From an uncultured Corynebacterium sp. (GTDB lineage: Bacteria; Actinomycetota; Actinomycetes; Mycobacteriales; Mycobacteriaceae): a DNA stretch of 8,806 bases. The notes beneath the pieces were generated by a model. The model ran no database searches, was not told the origin of the DNA, and saw only the letters and a list, made by a program, of their open reading frames with translations. The position numbers and the translations under genes are program-made. This document shows positions 1 through 7,140 of this stretch, piece by piece. Numbering within the stretch: the stretch's first letter is position 1; every line of letters begins with the position of its first letter. The stretch lies in assembly GCA_915275065.1 (NCBI GenBank), contig CAJZGD010000104.1, forward strand, positions 1 through 8,806, written 5' to 3'.

Positions 1-3000
1 CCGGTAAGGAATGAGCGCCCCGGCCAGCCCGCCGTGGCCGTTCTTGTTATGCGAATCCGCGTAGGCCAAGAGCACCGATTCAATGACCGCTGGCATCCAG
101 TCCACCGGGTTCCGCATATTGCCAGGCTCGGTGAGCAGCGGGTGGGGGAATTTCAACCATTCGTTGTGCTTTGCGTCAAACACGTAGGCGCGGGCGTCTT
201 TCTCCCCCTGGTTGTACACCAGGACGCGACCGACAGCCAGCCCCAGGATCCAGCCGGCCACCATGGCCTTACGTTCGTCGTTCGACAGCGGCAGGGCGCC
301 AGTGAGCGGGCGGGCCCGGCGCAGCTTCCAGGCGTTGACCCGGTCCATGCGGGACGCCCAATCATCCGAGATGCGGGGCAGCAGCGAGCTGAACACGATC
401 GGCGAATAGTTCGGGTAGGAACCAAAAATGTCGATGTGCTGCACTTTCTTCGTGTCCGACAGGGATTTTTCGAACACGTCCTTGGTGTGGTTGTCCAATG
501 CCTGCACCCCGTCGAGCACGGAGCCCAGTTCCGCGGCGGCGCTGAGGTCCCGGAAGGGGATTTCGGAGAAGCTGTACCGGTAGGTCACGTCGGTGCCGTG
601 CACCAGGTTCACCATGGCGGCGTTCACGGCGGCCAGCGGCCGGGCTTGGCTTAATGCCACTTCGAATGCGGCCCGCAGCCGGTTGATGCGCTCGTGGTAT
701 TCCACATCGTTCACGGACTGGTCTTGGGTCATGTAGGAGCGCAGGTCCATGCCGATGAAGCGTTGGAAATGATAGCCGGGCCGGTTGATCCAAATGCGGG
801 CCCGACCCAGGAGGTTTTTGGGCCGGATGAGCGCCCGGAACACGGCCGGGCTGGATTCCCGGGCGGGCAGGCCCGACCCGAGGGGCGGGTTTTGTAGGTG
901 TTTACACACCCACCCGGCGCGGTTGCCTTTGACTTCGGGCCGGAGTTGGGGGGCGAGGGTGTTTTTGGGGGCTTTGAGGGCGTCGGTGGTTTCCCATTCG
1001 CCGAGGATGACGGAGCGGGCGGCGAGGCGGGAGGCTTGGGTGACGTCGAAGACGGTGGGTTCGGAGACTCGGACGGTTTCGACTAGGTGGGAGTCGTAGT
1101 CGTGGGGGAAGGAGTCGACTTCGGTGATGAGGATTTCGTTGTAGGAGCCGTGGAAGCGGTCGCTGATGCGTTCGTCGAGGTCGGTGGGCCAGGCCACGGG
1201 GTCGTCGGTGGAGACGTCGGCGAGGTTGGTGTTGATGTCTTTGCGCCGGTCGGCTTCGATGAGGTCGGCGTGGGCGTCGTTGATTTCGCGGACGAGTCGG
1301 CTGAGCCCGGAGACACGGAAGTCGTCGAGGACGGGCATGAGGTTGCGGGCGATGGCGGAAAGGAACCCGGTTTCGAATTGGTGGCGGTAGGCGTGGGCGA
1401 TTTCGCCCATGGTTTCGTCGAGGTTGTAGGCGCGGCCGCGACCGTTGATGGGTTGGAGTATGACGTCGACTTGGCCGGGTTTGGCGAGGGGGTTGTAGTT
1501 GGTGGTTTTGTGGCTGATGTGGTTGAGGGCGGGAAGGATGCGTTGTTGGATGAGGTCGGTGATTTCGTTGAGGACGGCTTCGACGAAGGGGACGCCCATG
1601 GTTGCTAGTTCTACTTCGCAGACGCTGATGAGGTTGTTCATGAGTTCGTCGGCGTAGGCGTAGATGGCGGTGTAGGCGGCGTTGTTGAGGTTGGCGGTGA
1701 TGCTGGTTGCGAGGGCCGGGTGGGCGAGTCGATCGTAGACTGCAGCGGCCCATTCTTGGCCGCGTTGGCCTTCAACGTATTGGGGGAGGCTGTTGCGGAG
1801 GGTGGCGACGCAGGTGCCGGCGGCGGTGGCGAGTTCTTGGCCGAAGATGCTGCGTAACCATTGGCCGATCATGTGGCCGGTGGGTTGGGTGGTCCGCATT
1901 TGGGGGAGGAATTTGAGGGAGGTGAAGACGTTGGGGAGTCGTTCTTCGAGTCGGGCTTTGAGTTGTTCTTCGGCGGTGGCGGGGTTGACCGGGTCGAGGT
2001 GGCCGCGGAGGAGCCGGTCGAAGGCGGAGCGGGCGAGGCGTTGGGCGGCGTATTCGGCGTATTTATCACGGCCCATGGAGAGTTGGGCGAAGCCCATGGT
2101 GCCCCAGGGCATGCCGTCCCAGGGGAGGCCGTTGGGTTCGGCCCAGCCGAGGTAGTTGCGGTTGGCGTCGGGGGATCCGGTGTTGCCGAGCGAGTAGGCC
2201 ACGAAGCTTTCGCATGCTTGTTCGGAGTACATGAGAGCGCTGAGGGCGCGGCCTAGGCCGCGGTAAACCCCGTTTGAGCTGCCGTCGCCAAAGACTGCGC
2301 CTTGGTCACCCATGCGGTTACCTATAGGGAACATGCGTGCGAAGGTAAAGGGTTCGTTGGCACCGTTGATGCCAAGGGCGGAGAACAGTGCGGTGTCGGA
2401 TTCGACGGCGGCCCCGGATTGGGCGGCGACGGCTTCGCCGAACATGGCGAGCGAGTTAGGCCAGGCACCCATCATCATTTCTTTGGGTATTTCGGAGAAC
2501 ACCTCGGGGGTGAACATGAAAACACCGGTGTGTTGGGGTTTGGAGTTGGGGAGGGTGGAGAGGATGCGACAAACGTCGAGGAACATGGAGGCACCCGCGC
2601 CGCCGGCCATAGAGGAGATGATGAGTATGACGGGGGATTGCAGGTTGGCGTCGGCGCGTTTGCCGGTGATTTTGTAGTTGAGTTCGTTGAGTTCTTTGAT
2701 GGTTTCGGCGTTGTTGAGGACGTCGAGGGAGAGTTTGAGTCCTTCCTGGATTTTTTTGACGGCGGGGATGGTGAGCATGCGCCCAAGGGCCCGGTATTGG
2801 CCGGCGCCGTCGGAGACCGGGGTGGCGATGGAGCCGGGGTTGGCGGGGGCCCAGGTGGCGATTTCTTTCAGGCCCCCATTGTTGACGAGTTCGCTGGAAA
2901 CCCCAATGTCGAAGGTGGAGTAGCGTTGTGCGGATCCGATGCCGATGTAGCGGCCCCCGGCCTGGGGGACGTTGGGGAGTTTGCTGGGGCCGTTTTCGGG

Positions 3001-3156
3001 GGTAAGAGGCACATCAATGGTGACGAATTGCCAGCATTTTGGCAGTTCGGTGCGTTCGGGTTCGATGTTGCGCATGAGCGCTTTTAGTTGGTCCATCATG
3101 TAGGCCTGGGTTTTGGCTCCAGAGCCGCCGCAACCGACAACTAAAAACTTCCGCAT
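1..3156 (-). CDS. Tubulin/FtsZ-like GTPase-family protein (Tubulin_2 / FtsZl-1 type), 3' end missing
   Basis: An open frame of 1052 codons runs without a stop from ATG 3156 to the left edge, so the C-terminus lies outside the window. The start is fixed by a strong GGAGGT Shine-Dalgarno about 9 bases upstream. The N-terminus reads MRKFLVVGCGGSGAKT, a glycine-rich T1-like nucleotide loop (residues 7-16). A hydrophobic strand (VILIISSM) leads into AGGAGAS at 184-190, which aligns with the FtsZ/tubulin T4 signature GGGTGTG. A family-like DGAGQYRALGR stretch lies at 116-126. No signal peptide or membrane helix is evident, so it is probably cytosolic. The length far exceeds classical FtsZ and fits the large Tubulin_2 proteins, proposed to act in membrane remodelling with vWA partners. 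It is 40 bases downstream of the vWA gene, so probably co-transcribed. Codon choice changes abruptly near position 890-900. Family assignment is from motifs and context; GTPase activity is not shown. Confidence 0.82.
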   Translation of the reverse strand, partial: MRKFLVVGCGGSGAKTQAYMMDQLKALMRNIEPERTELPKCWQFVTIDVPLTPENGPSKLPNVPQAGGRYIGIGSAQRYSTFDIGVSSELVNNGGLKEIATWAPANPGSIATPVSDGAGQYRALGRMLTIPAVKKIQEGLKLSLDVLNNAETIKELNELNYKITGKRADANLQSPVILIISSMAGGAGASMFLDVCRILSTLPNSKPQHTGVFMFTPEVFSEIPKEMMMGAWPNSLAMFGEAVAAQSGAAVESDTALFSALGINGANEPFTFARMFPIGNRMGDQGAVFGDGSSNGVYRGLGRALSALMYSEQACESFVAYSLGNTGSPDANRNYLGWAEPNGLPWDGMPWGTMGFAQLSMGRDKYAEYAAQRLARSAFDRLLRGHLDPVNPATAEEQLKARLEERLPNVFTSLKFLPQMRTTQPTGHMIGQWLRSIFGQELATAAGTCVATLRNSLPQYVEGQRGQEWAAAVYDRLAHPALATSITANLNNAAYTAIYAYADELMNNLISVCEVELATMGVPFVEAVLNEITDLIQQRILPALNHISHKTTNYNPLAKPGQVDVILQPINGRGRAYNLDETMGEIAHAYRHQFETGFLSAIARNLMPVLDDFRVSGLSRLVREINDAHADLIEADRRKDINTNLADVSTDDPVAWPTDLDERISDRFHGSYNEILITEVDSFPHDYDSHLVETVRVSEPTVFDVTQASRLAARSVILGEWETTDALKAPKNTLAPQLRPEVKGNRAGWVCKHLQNPPLGSGLPARESSPAVFRALIRPKNLLGRARIWINRPGYHFQRFIGMDLRSYMTQDQSVNDVEYHERINRLRAAFEVALSQARPLAAVNAAMVNLVHGTDVTYRYSFSEIPFRDLSAAAELGSVLDGVQALDNHTKDVFEKSLSDTKKVQHIDIFGSYPNYSPIVFSSLLPRISDDWASRMDRVNAWKLRRARPLTGALPLSNDERKAMVAGWILGLAVGRVLVYNQGEKDARAYVFDAKHNEWLKFPHPLLTEPGNMRNPVDWMPAVIESVLLAYADSHNKNGHGGLAGALIPYR

Positions 3157-3186
3157 TGTCTCTTACCTCCGTGGGGTTTTCCGTTT

Positions 3187-3203
3187 GTTACGCGGGTTAC
3201 GCG
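3187..3203 (-). repeat. Short direct repeat giving tandem in-frame stop codons
   Basis: GTTACGCG occurs twice on the plus strand (3187-3194 and 3196-3203), one base apart. In the vWA reading frame this yields GCG TAA CCC GCG TAA, so the gene has a second in-frame TAA two codons after the first. It lies in the 40-base gap before the tubulin-like gene. Confidence 0.6.
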
Positions 3204-5839
3204 AACGGGTCGTTACTGTCGTTTTCGGTAGGCCGGTCAAGTGACGCTGTCCGGTGCACATCGTCGTCGTCCCGGCTGGGTTGAGGGTTCCGGCTGGTGC
3301 GCGGCGGTTGGGGTTTGCTGGGGGCGCCACCGAAGGGGTCGGGTTTCGCACCCATGCTTTGCGACGCTGCGACGTGCGGCCCATCCACACCATCAGCGTC
3401 AACGGGGGCTGGTTCAGGGAACCGGTCGAAGTAGTCTTTGGCCTTGGCTTGGGCTTCGGCTGCGAGGGCGTCAATGTCGGGTTGTTGAATGTTGGGGTCG
3501 ACAATGACGAGGAGTTGGCCCTTGTCCTTGGTGTATTTGTCGGCGTAGAGCACCCAGGTGCGGCGCAGGGCGAGCGGCAGTTTTGCCCGGCCCTTCACTT
3601 GCCGACCCAGGTTGCCGATGGAGGGGCCGTCTTCCGCCGCCGCGTATGCGGAGCTGAACGGGTTGAACCCGTAGCGGGCCCGGATTTTCTTGCCGGCGAG
3701 CACGACTTCGCGGGATTGTGGTTTCACCCCGGGGGTGTTGAGCACGAGTTCGTCGAAGGTGAACGTAAGGTTTTGGCCGGTGTCTTCCCGAACCAGCCGG
3801 CCGTTCTTGATGGCCACGGGGATGCTCTTGGCGTGCAGGGTGGATTGCACCAGCAGGCCGGTGAGGTATTTGATGAGGTAGAGGATGATGAGCGGGATGA
3901 GGATGGCCAGGATGAGCACGAGCACGAACACGCCGGCGAACACGGGTTTGTTCACGGGTGCCTGCATGGTGCCGGTGAATTGGACGGCGACTTCGCCGTC
4001 TTCACCGGTTTTTAGGCTTTCCAGTTTCACTAAACTATTGACCGCAATTGGCCCGTCGACAAGCTTGTCGGTGCGGATAATCAGCGGCAGGGAGCCTTTT
4101 TGCCCGGCCTGGAGGGTGAGGGCTTTTTCGCTGCTGTTATTCGGTGCTTCGAATTTCAGCGGTGTTGCCCCCTCCGGGGTGGTGATTTTCGTGCCGGTGG
4201 CTTTTTCATCAATCCACAGTTTGCCGGGGCCTTCCACGGGGACCGACACCTGGGTTTCCAGCTGGTTGACTTTGATATCGACCTGGCCGGCCACTTTCGG
4301 GAAGTCGCTGGGGCTGATCGCCACCGGGTAGCGGGCCACCACGGGGGTGAGTTGGGTGCCGGGCTTGTTGTCCTTGCCCTTGGTCACGATGGCGGTACTC
4401 AAGGTGATTTCGCCGGTCGACGGCTTGTCGATGACTTTCAGCGGCACAACCACGGGGAACCCGTCACCAATGGAGGTGGGTTCGATGAGGTTGATGGGTT
4501 CGGAACCGTCGGCGGGGGCGAATTTTGCCTCCAATTTGGCTTCGCCTTCAAGTTTTTGGGGCTGCCCATCCCGGTTCACCAAGGCCACGTGGATGACTTC
4601 GTTATTGCTGAGCCCGATGACTTCCTTGTCGTTGAGTTCCTCGGCAACGGTGGTGAGGCCGGGGAAGATTTGGGCTTTCGCCGAGTATTGGGTGTTGGTG
4701 CCTTCCTTGGCCTGGTAGCCGAAGAGCCATTCCCCAGCCCAGTCGCCCGCCTGGTCTTTCGACATGGTGATGTCCACCATGCCGGGCACGCTGTCGCCCC
4801 GATCCACCTTGATGCTCACATCATCGCTGGAGGCGGAGCTGCCCTTGAGGGGGATTTCCTTGCCTCGGGGGGTGATGAGCACGGGGATGAGCGCATCACT
4901 GTCGACGATCTCGTTCGGCACCGCAGAGATCCGCACCTCGGTAATGGAGTTGTCCAGCATGAACCGCATCTTGCTTGCCGTATTGCCGTGGTGTTCCACC
5001 ACCGCGTTATTCGGCAGGATGGACCGGAAGGCGCTAAACAGCGATGCCGCATTGGATTCGGCGTTGAAGAACGCCCCATTGGGTACGGTGTCGATGGCGC
5101 AATCATTGCCTTCCGACATGGATCGCAGGAGCTGTTCGGGTGATTCCTCCCCGGAGGGGATCAGGCCCACGGTAAACAGTTGAATGTTGGCGTCCCGGAG
5201 TTTCTTCACCTGCCCGTCGGCGGAACAGATGGCTTTTTGGGCCACAATGTCGGCCTTTTGATCCCCCTGAACGGTGAGTTTTCCGTCGGTGAAAAACAGG
5301 ATAGCCTTGCAGCTGTCCGGCTCAGGCCGGCTGGCCAGGTCCGCCATGGCGCCGTTGAGGGCGGTGCCGTAGTCGGTGAACACATCATTATTGCGCTGGT
5401 CGAAACCTTGGATGGGTGGGGTGAGATCCCCCGCATGGTCCCGCACATTGACCCAACCACCATACACGTCTGGCTGCGACCGGTAGCCCTGACCGAACCC
5501 GGACAATTTCACATTAATGTCGGCGTTGCTTTCCTGGGCGAATTTGCCTAGTTGAGTAACCAGGTCCTGCATGGCGGGAACACGTATGTTATTGGGGTCG
5601 GTGGCGATTTTCCCGCCGTGCCCTTTGAGCGACGCCGATTCGTCAATCACGAAAATCAGGTCGGCTTTTTTCTTATTGTCAATGCAGGTATTGAGTTTTT
5701 TAATGTTCTCCCTACCCGAGGGTGACACTTCGGCGTCTTCCGCCTGGACCACGCCGGGCAGGGCCAGGATACCGGTGATGGCGATGACGGCGAACGCGGA
5801 GAGGATTCGCCGTAGGGGTGGTGCAGTCAAACTTTTCAT
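3197..5839 (-). CDS. Membrane-anchored von Willebrand factor A domain protein
   Basis: This encodes 880 aa. ATG 5839 has an AAGGGA ribosome-binding site about 7 bases upstream. A signal peptide with an RR-containing n-region, hydrophobic core and LPGVVQA cleavage region covers residues 1-33. A vWA domain spans about 58-275: its MIDAS motif DESAS (D66, S68, S70), the GTAL threonine (T159) and the FFTDG aspartate (D185) are all present, so metal-dependent ligand binding is likely. C52, C177, C205 and C247 could form disulfides. A probably beta-rich region (280-625) precedes one membrane helix (about 633-656). The remaining 220 residues should be cytosolic. They contain a mixed alpha/beta segment and a disordered acidic/proline tail with PDPFGG (834-836) and the terminal NDPFA (877-879). 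It lies between the three-helix DPF protein (24-base gap) and the tubulin-like gene (40-base gap). It probably links envelope or extracellular ligands to cytosolic partners; the ligand is unknown. Confidence 0.9.
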   Translation of the reverse strand: MKSLTAPPLRRILSAFAVIAITGILALPGVVQAEDAEVSPSGRENIKKLNTCIDNKKKADLIFVIDESASLKGHGGKIATDPNNIRVPAMQDLVTQLGKFAQESNADINVKLSGFGQGYRSQPDVYGGWVNVRDHAGDLTPPIQGFDQRNNDVFTDYGTALNGAMADLASRPEPDSCKAILFFTDGKLTVQGDQKADIVAQKAICSADGQVKKLRDANIQLFTVGLIPSGEESPEQLLRSMSEGNDCAIDTVPNGAFFNAESNAASLFSAFRSILPNNAVVEHHGNTASKMRFMLDNSITEVRISAVPNEIVDSDALIPVLITPRGKEIPLKGSSASSDDVSIKVDRGDSVPGMVDITMSKDQAGDWAGEWLFGYQAKEGTNTQYSAKAQIFPGLTTVAEELNDKEVIGLSNNEVIHVALVNRDGQPQKLEGEAKLEAKFAPADGSEPINLIEPTSIGDGFPVVVPLKVIDKPSTGEITLSTAIVTKGKDNKPGTQLTPVVARYPVAISPSDFPKVAGQVDIKVNQLETQVSVPVEGPGKLWIDEKATGTKITTPEGATPLKFEAPNNSSEKALTLQAGQKGSLPLIIRTDKLVDGPIAVNSLVKLESLKTGEDGEVAVQFTGTMQAPVNKPVFAGVFVLVLILAILIPLIILYLIKYLTGLLVQSTLHAKSIPVAIKNGRLVREDTGQNLTFTFDELVLNTPGVKPQSREVVLAGKKIRARYGFNPFSSAYAAAEDGPSIGNLGRQVKGRAKLPLALRRTWVLYADKYTKDKGQLLVIVDPNIQQPDIDALAAEAQAKAKDYFDRFPEPAPVDADGVDGPHVAASQSMGAKPDPFGGAPSKPQPPRTSRNPQPSRDDDDVHRTASLDRPTENDSNDPFA

Positions 5840-5863
5840 ATTGGTTCCCTTTTTACCCGTTTT

Positions 5864-6403
5864 TTATCCGACTGTTTTTGATAACCACAAGGCGATTTCA
5901 AACGCGGTGCCCACAACCGCCAACGACCCAATGATAATGGTGGCCCGCATGAGCACATATTGCATGGGGTTTTCGATATAGAAGTTTTCCGCTTGTCGAC
6001 GATTATCCGCCCGCATGTGCATCCCAATCAGGAGGAAACCCACAATACCGGCCATGACCCAGCCGCAAATCGCATAGTTATGGAACATGGTGTCGGTCGC
6101 ACTCCCACCAACGGCGAATGCCAATATAGCGAGCACCGCGGCGATCATGGCGGCCACGAATGCCGGAATGACGTAATACCACGGCCCACTCACCGGGGTG
6201 CGGTGCGCCACGGGGGCGGCGGTGTCACCGAAGGCATCAGCCGGTGTGCTGGGGTTGGTGGTGCCGAAGGGGTCAAATTGGCCTTTTCGAACAGTGGTGT
6301 CCCCAGTTTTCGCTGGTTCCATCTGGGAAAATGGGTCGTGTGCCTGGCTGGGGGCAGAGTTGCTAAACGGGTCGCCAGCGCCACCGCCGGTTGGAGCGGA
6401 CAT
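5864..6403 (-). CDS. Three-helix membrane protein with DPF-motif disordered N-terminus
   Basis: This encodes 179 aa. I chose ATG 6403, preceded by GAGGAG about 10 bases upstream; an in-frame ATG at 6499 sits inside a palindrome and has no ribosome-binding site. Residues 1-73 are Gly/Ser/Pro-rich and apparently disordered, with DPF at 11-13, 23-25 and 44-46 and a degenerate DAF at 56-58. Three hydrophobic helices follow at about 76-98, 109-129 and 151-173. The loop between helices 2 and 3 (MRADNRRQAENFY) is strongly basic. By the positive-inside rule this places the loop and the N-terminus in the cytosol. I recognise no named domain. It stands 24 bases upstream of the vWA gene, whose cytosolic tail carries the same DPF motif, so the two may form a membrane complex or share a docking partner. 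Codon use is ordinary for the window. The reading frame is firm; the function is unknown. Confidence 0.85.
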   Translation of the reverse strand: MSAPTGGGAGDPFSNSAPSQAHDPFSQMEPAKTGDTTVRKGQFDPFGTTNPSTPADAFGDTAAPVAHRTPVSGPWYYVIPAFVAAMIAAVLAILAFAVGGSATDTMFHNYAICGWVMAGIVGFLLIGMHMRADNRRQAENFYIENPMQYVLMRATIIIGSLAVVGTAFEIALWLSKTVG

Positions 6404-6479
6404 GTGCGGTATTCTCCTCAAACTGATAGTTGGTTTCTGGGGTGTGCCGATAATTTTTCCGGCCCTAAACCCAAAGTAG

Positions 6480-6511
6480 TCCCCGCATGAAACACACATG
6501 CGAGGATTCTA
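6480..6511 (-). promoter_or_regulatory. Palindrome overlapping a candidate -10 box upstream of the DPF protein gene
   Basis: The plus strand carries TCCCCGCATG (6480-6489), a seven-base spacer, and CATGCGAGGA (6497-6506), ten-base arms with one mismatch. On the minus strand TAGAAT (6511-6506), a near-consensus -10 box, runs into its right arm. No U-tract follows the hairpin in the direction of transcription. It is therefore more likely an operator or leader structure for the downstream DPF-vWA-tubulin genes than a terminator. No good -35 is visible, which is common in corynebacterial promoters. Confidence 0.4.
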
Positions 6512-6524
6512 ATAATTTTACTGG

Positions 6525-7070
6525 TCAGGACCGGAAAACATAAGCAAACCGCCCACTGCCGGCGATAATCATAATCAGATCAACAAACACCCAAATCCCC
6601 AACGCAATCAACAAGGGTATTCCTATGAGAAGGACGGAAAACAACGCCCCCACAAGCAAAAGCACTAATTGCGCCGCGCCCATCCCGTTGAACCCGGTAT
6701 AGAAGTTATGCGCCCCAAAACTGCCGAAGAACAGGCAAAACAGAATAGCGATGGCTTTATCTTTCGGCGGGTTCGCCTGCAGCATCGGCGCCTGCGCATA
6801 AAACTGTTGCTGCTGCGGTAACACCCCATACTGTGGTTGCTGTTGCTGCCCAGAAACCCCATATTGCGCACCATAATCATAACCAGACGCCGCCTGCTGC
6901 CAATCAGCGCCCCCCGCAGGCGCAGGATTATACCCATAATCCGCGACAGGATCGGGACTATACGAAGGATTAGCGGCGAGACCATTAGGGTCATACTGTG
7001 ACGGTTGGCTACCCAAAAATGGATTATTCACCGAATCAGGTTGTTGACCGCTGTTGTAAGGGTATGTCAT
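6525..7070 (-). CDS. TM2-domain membrane protein with Gln/Tyr-rich N-terminus
   Basis: This encodes 181 aa. I chose ATG 7070 with GGAG 9 bases upstream; an in-frame TTG at 7085 would overlap that ribosome-binding site. Residues 1-100 are low-complexity and rich in Gln, Tyr, Pro, Gly and Asn, with NNPFLG (NPF at 16-18) and two tandem copies of QYGVxxQQQQ (69-90). From about 102 the sequence matches the TM2 family (PF05154): a basic PPKDK lead-in, a first helix ending in FGSFGAHNFYTGF (the family's GxxGAHxFY signature), then a long hydrophobic pair-like region with a WVFVDLIMI end, and a short basic C-terminus. Both ends are predicted to face the cytosol. TM2 proteins are widespread and mostly of unknown role. 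It is the first gene of the envelope cassette, 121 bases upstream of the DPF protein, and may be partly separately transcribed. It resembles that neighbour in its PF..S.PSQ motif block. Confidence 0.88.
   Translation of the reverse strand: MTYPYNSGQQPDSVNNPFLGSQPSQYDPNGLAANPSYSPDPVADYGYNPAPAGGADWQQAASGYDYGAQYGVSGQQQQPQYGVLPQQQQFYAQAPMLQANPPKDKAIAILFCLFFGSFGAHNFYTGFNGMGAAQLVLLLVGALFSVLLIGIPLLIALGIWVFVDLIMIIAGSGRFAYVFRS
6801..6866 (-). repeat. Two tandem 33-base in-frame repeats in the TM2 gene
   Basis: Two 33-base units (6834-6866 and 6801-6833) encode QYGVSGQQQQP and QYGVLPQQQQF. The CAG/CAA-rich Gln tracts make this a likely site of copy-number change by slippage or unequal exchange. They extend the disordered cytosolic N-terminus rather than the membrane domain. 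Confidence 0.75.
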
Positions 7071-7110
7071 GAGGTTGATCTCCAATCACTTCCAGTTTCC
7101 CACACGTCAA

Positions 7111-7140
7111 ATCTTAGCCACAGAAAGTATTCGATGTCTC
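7111..7140 (-). promoter_or_regulatory. Candidate promoter for the TM2-led cassette
   Basis: On the minus strand TAAGAT (7116-7111) is a reasonable sigma-A -10 box, with a weak GAGACA -35 (7140-7135) at an 18-base spacing. It would give a leader of roughly 35 bases before ATG 7070. The hexamers are imperfect and alternatives such as TAACAT further upstream cannot be excluded. Confidence 0.35.

Noticed and set aside
902..1753. Long minus-strand open frame rich in Arg, His and Pro
   Set aside because: It is an alternative frame inside the tubulin-like gene, produced by the C-ending codon bias there; the composition is not protein-like and there is no ribosome-binding site.
2302..3087. Plus-strand open frame rich in Gly, Val, Glu and Phe
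   Set aside because: It is exactly antisense to the tubulin-like gene and is a mirror of its GTC/GAA/TTC codons; no credible start signal.
4100..5143. Plus-strand open frame of 347 codons
   Set aside because: Antisense to the vWA gene, whose domain motifs and ribosome-binding site make it the real gene.
6404..6499. 32-residue upstream extension of the three-helix DPF protein
   Set aside because: The earlier ATG sits inside the palindrome without a ribosome-binding site, whereas ATG 6403 has GAGGAG upstream and begins the disordered tail naturally.
7071..7085. TTG start five codons upstream in the TM2 gene
   Set aside because: It would place the GGAG ribosome-binding site inside the coding region; ATG 7070 is correctly spaced from that site.
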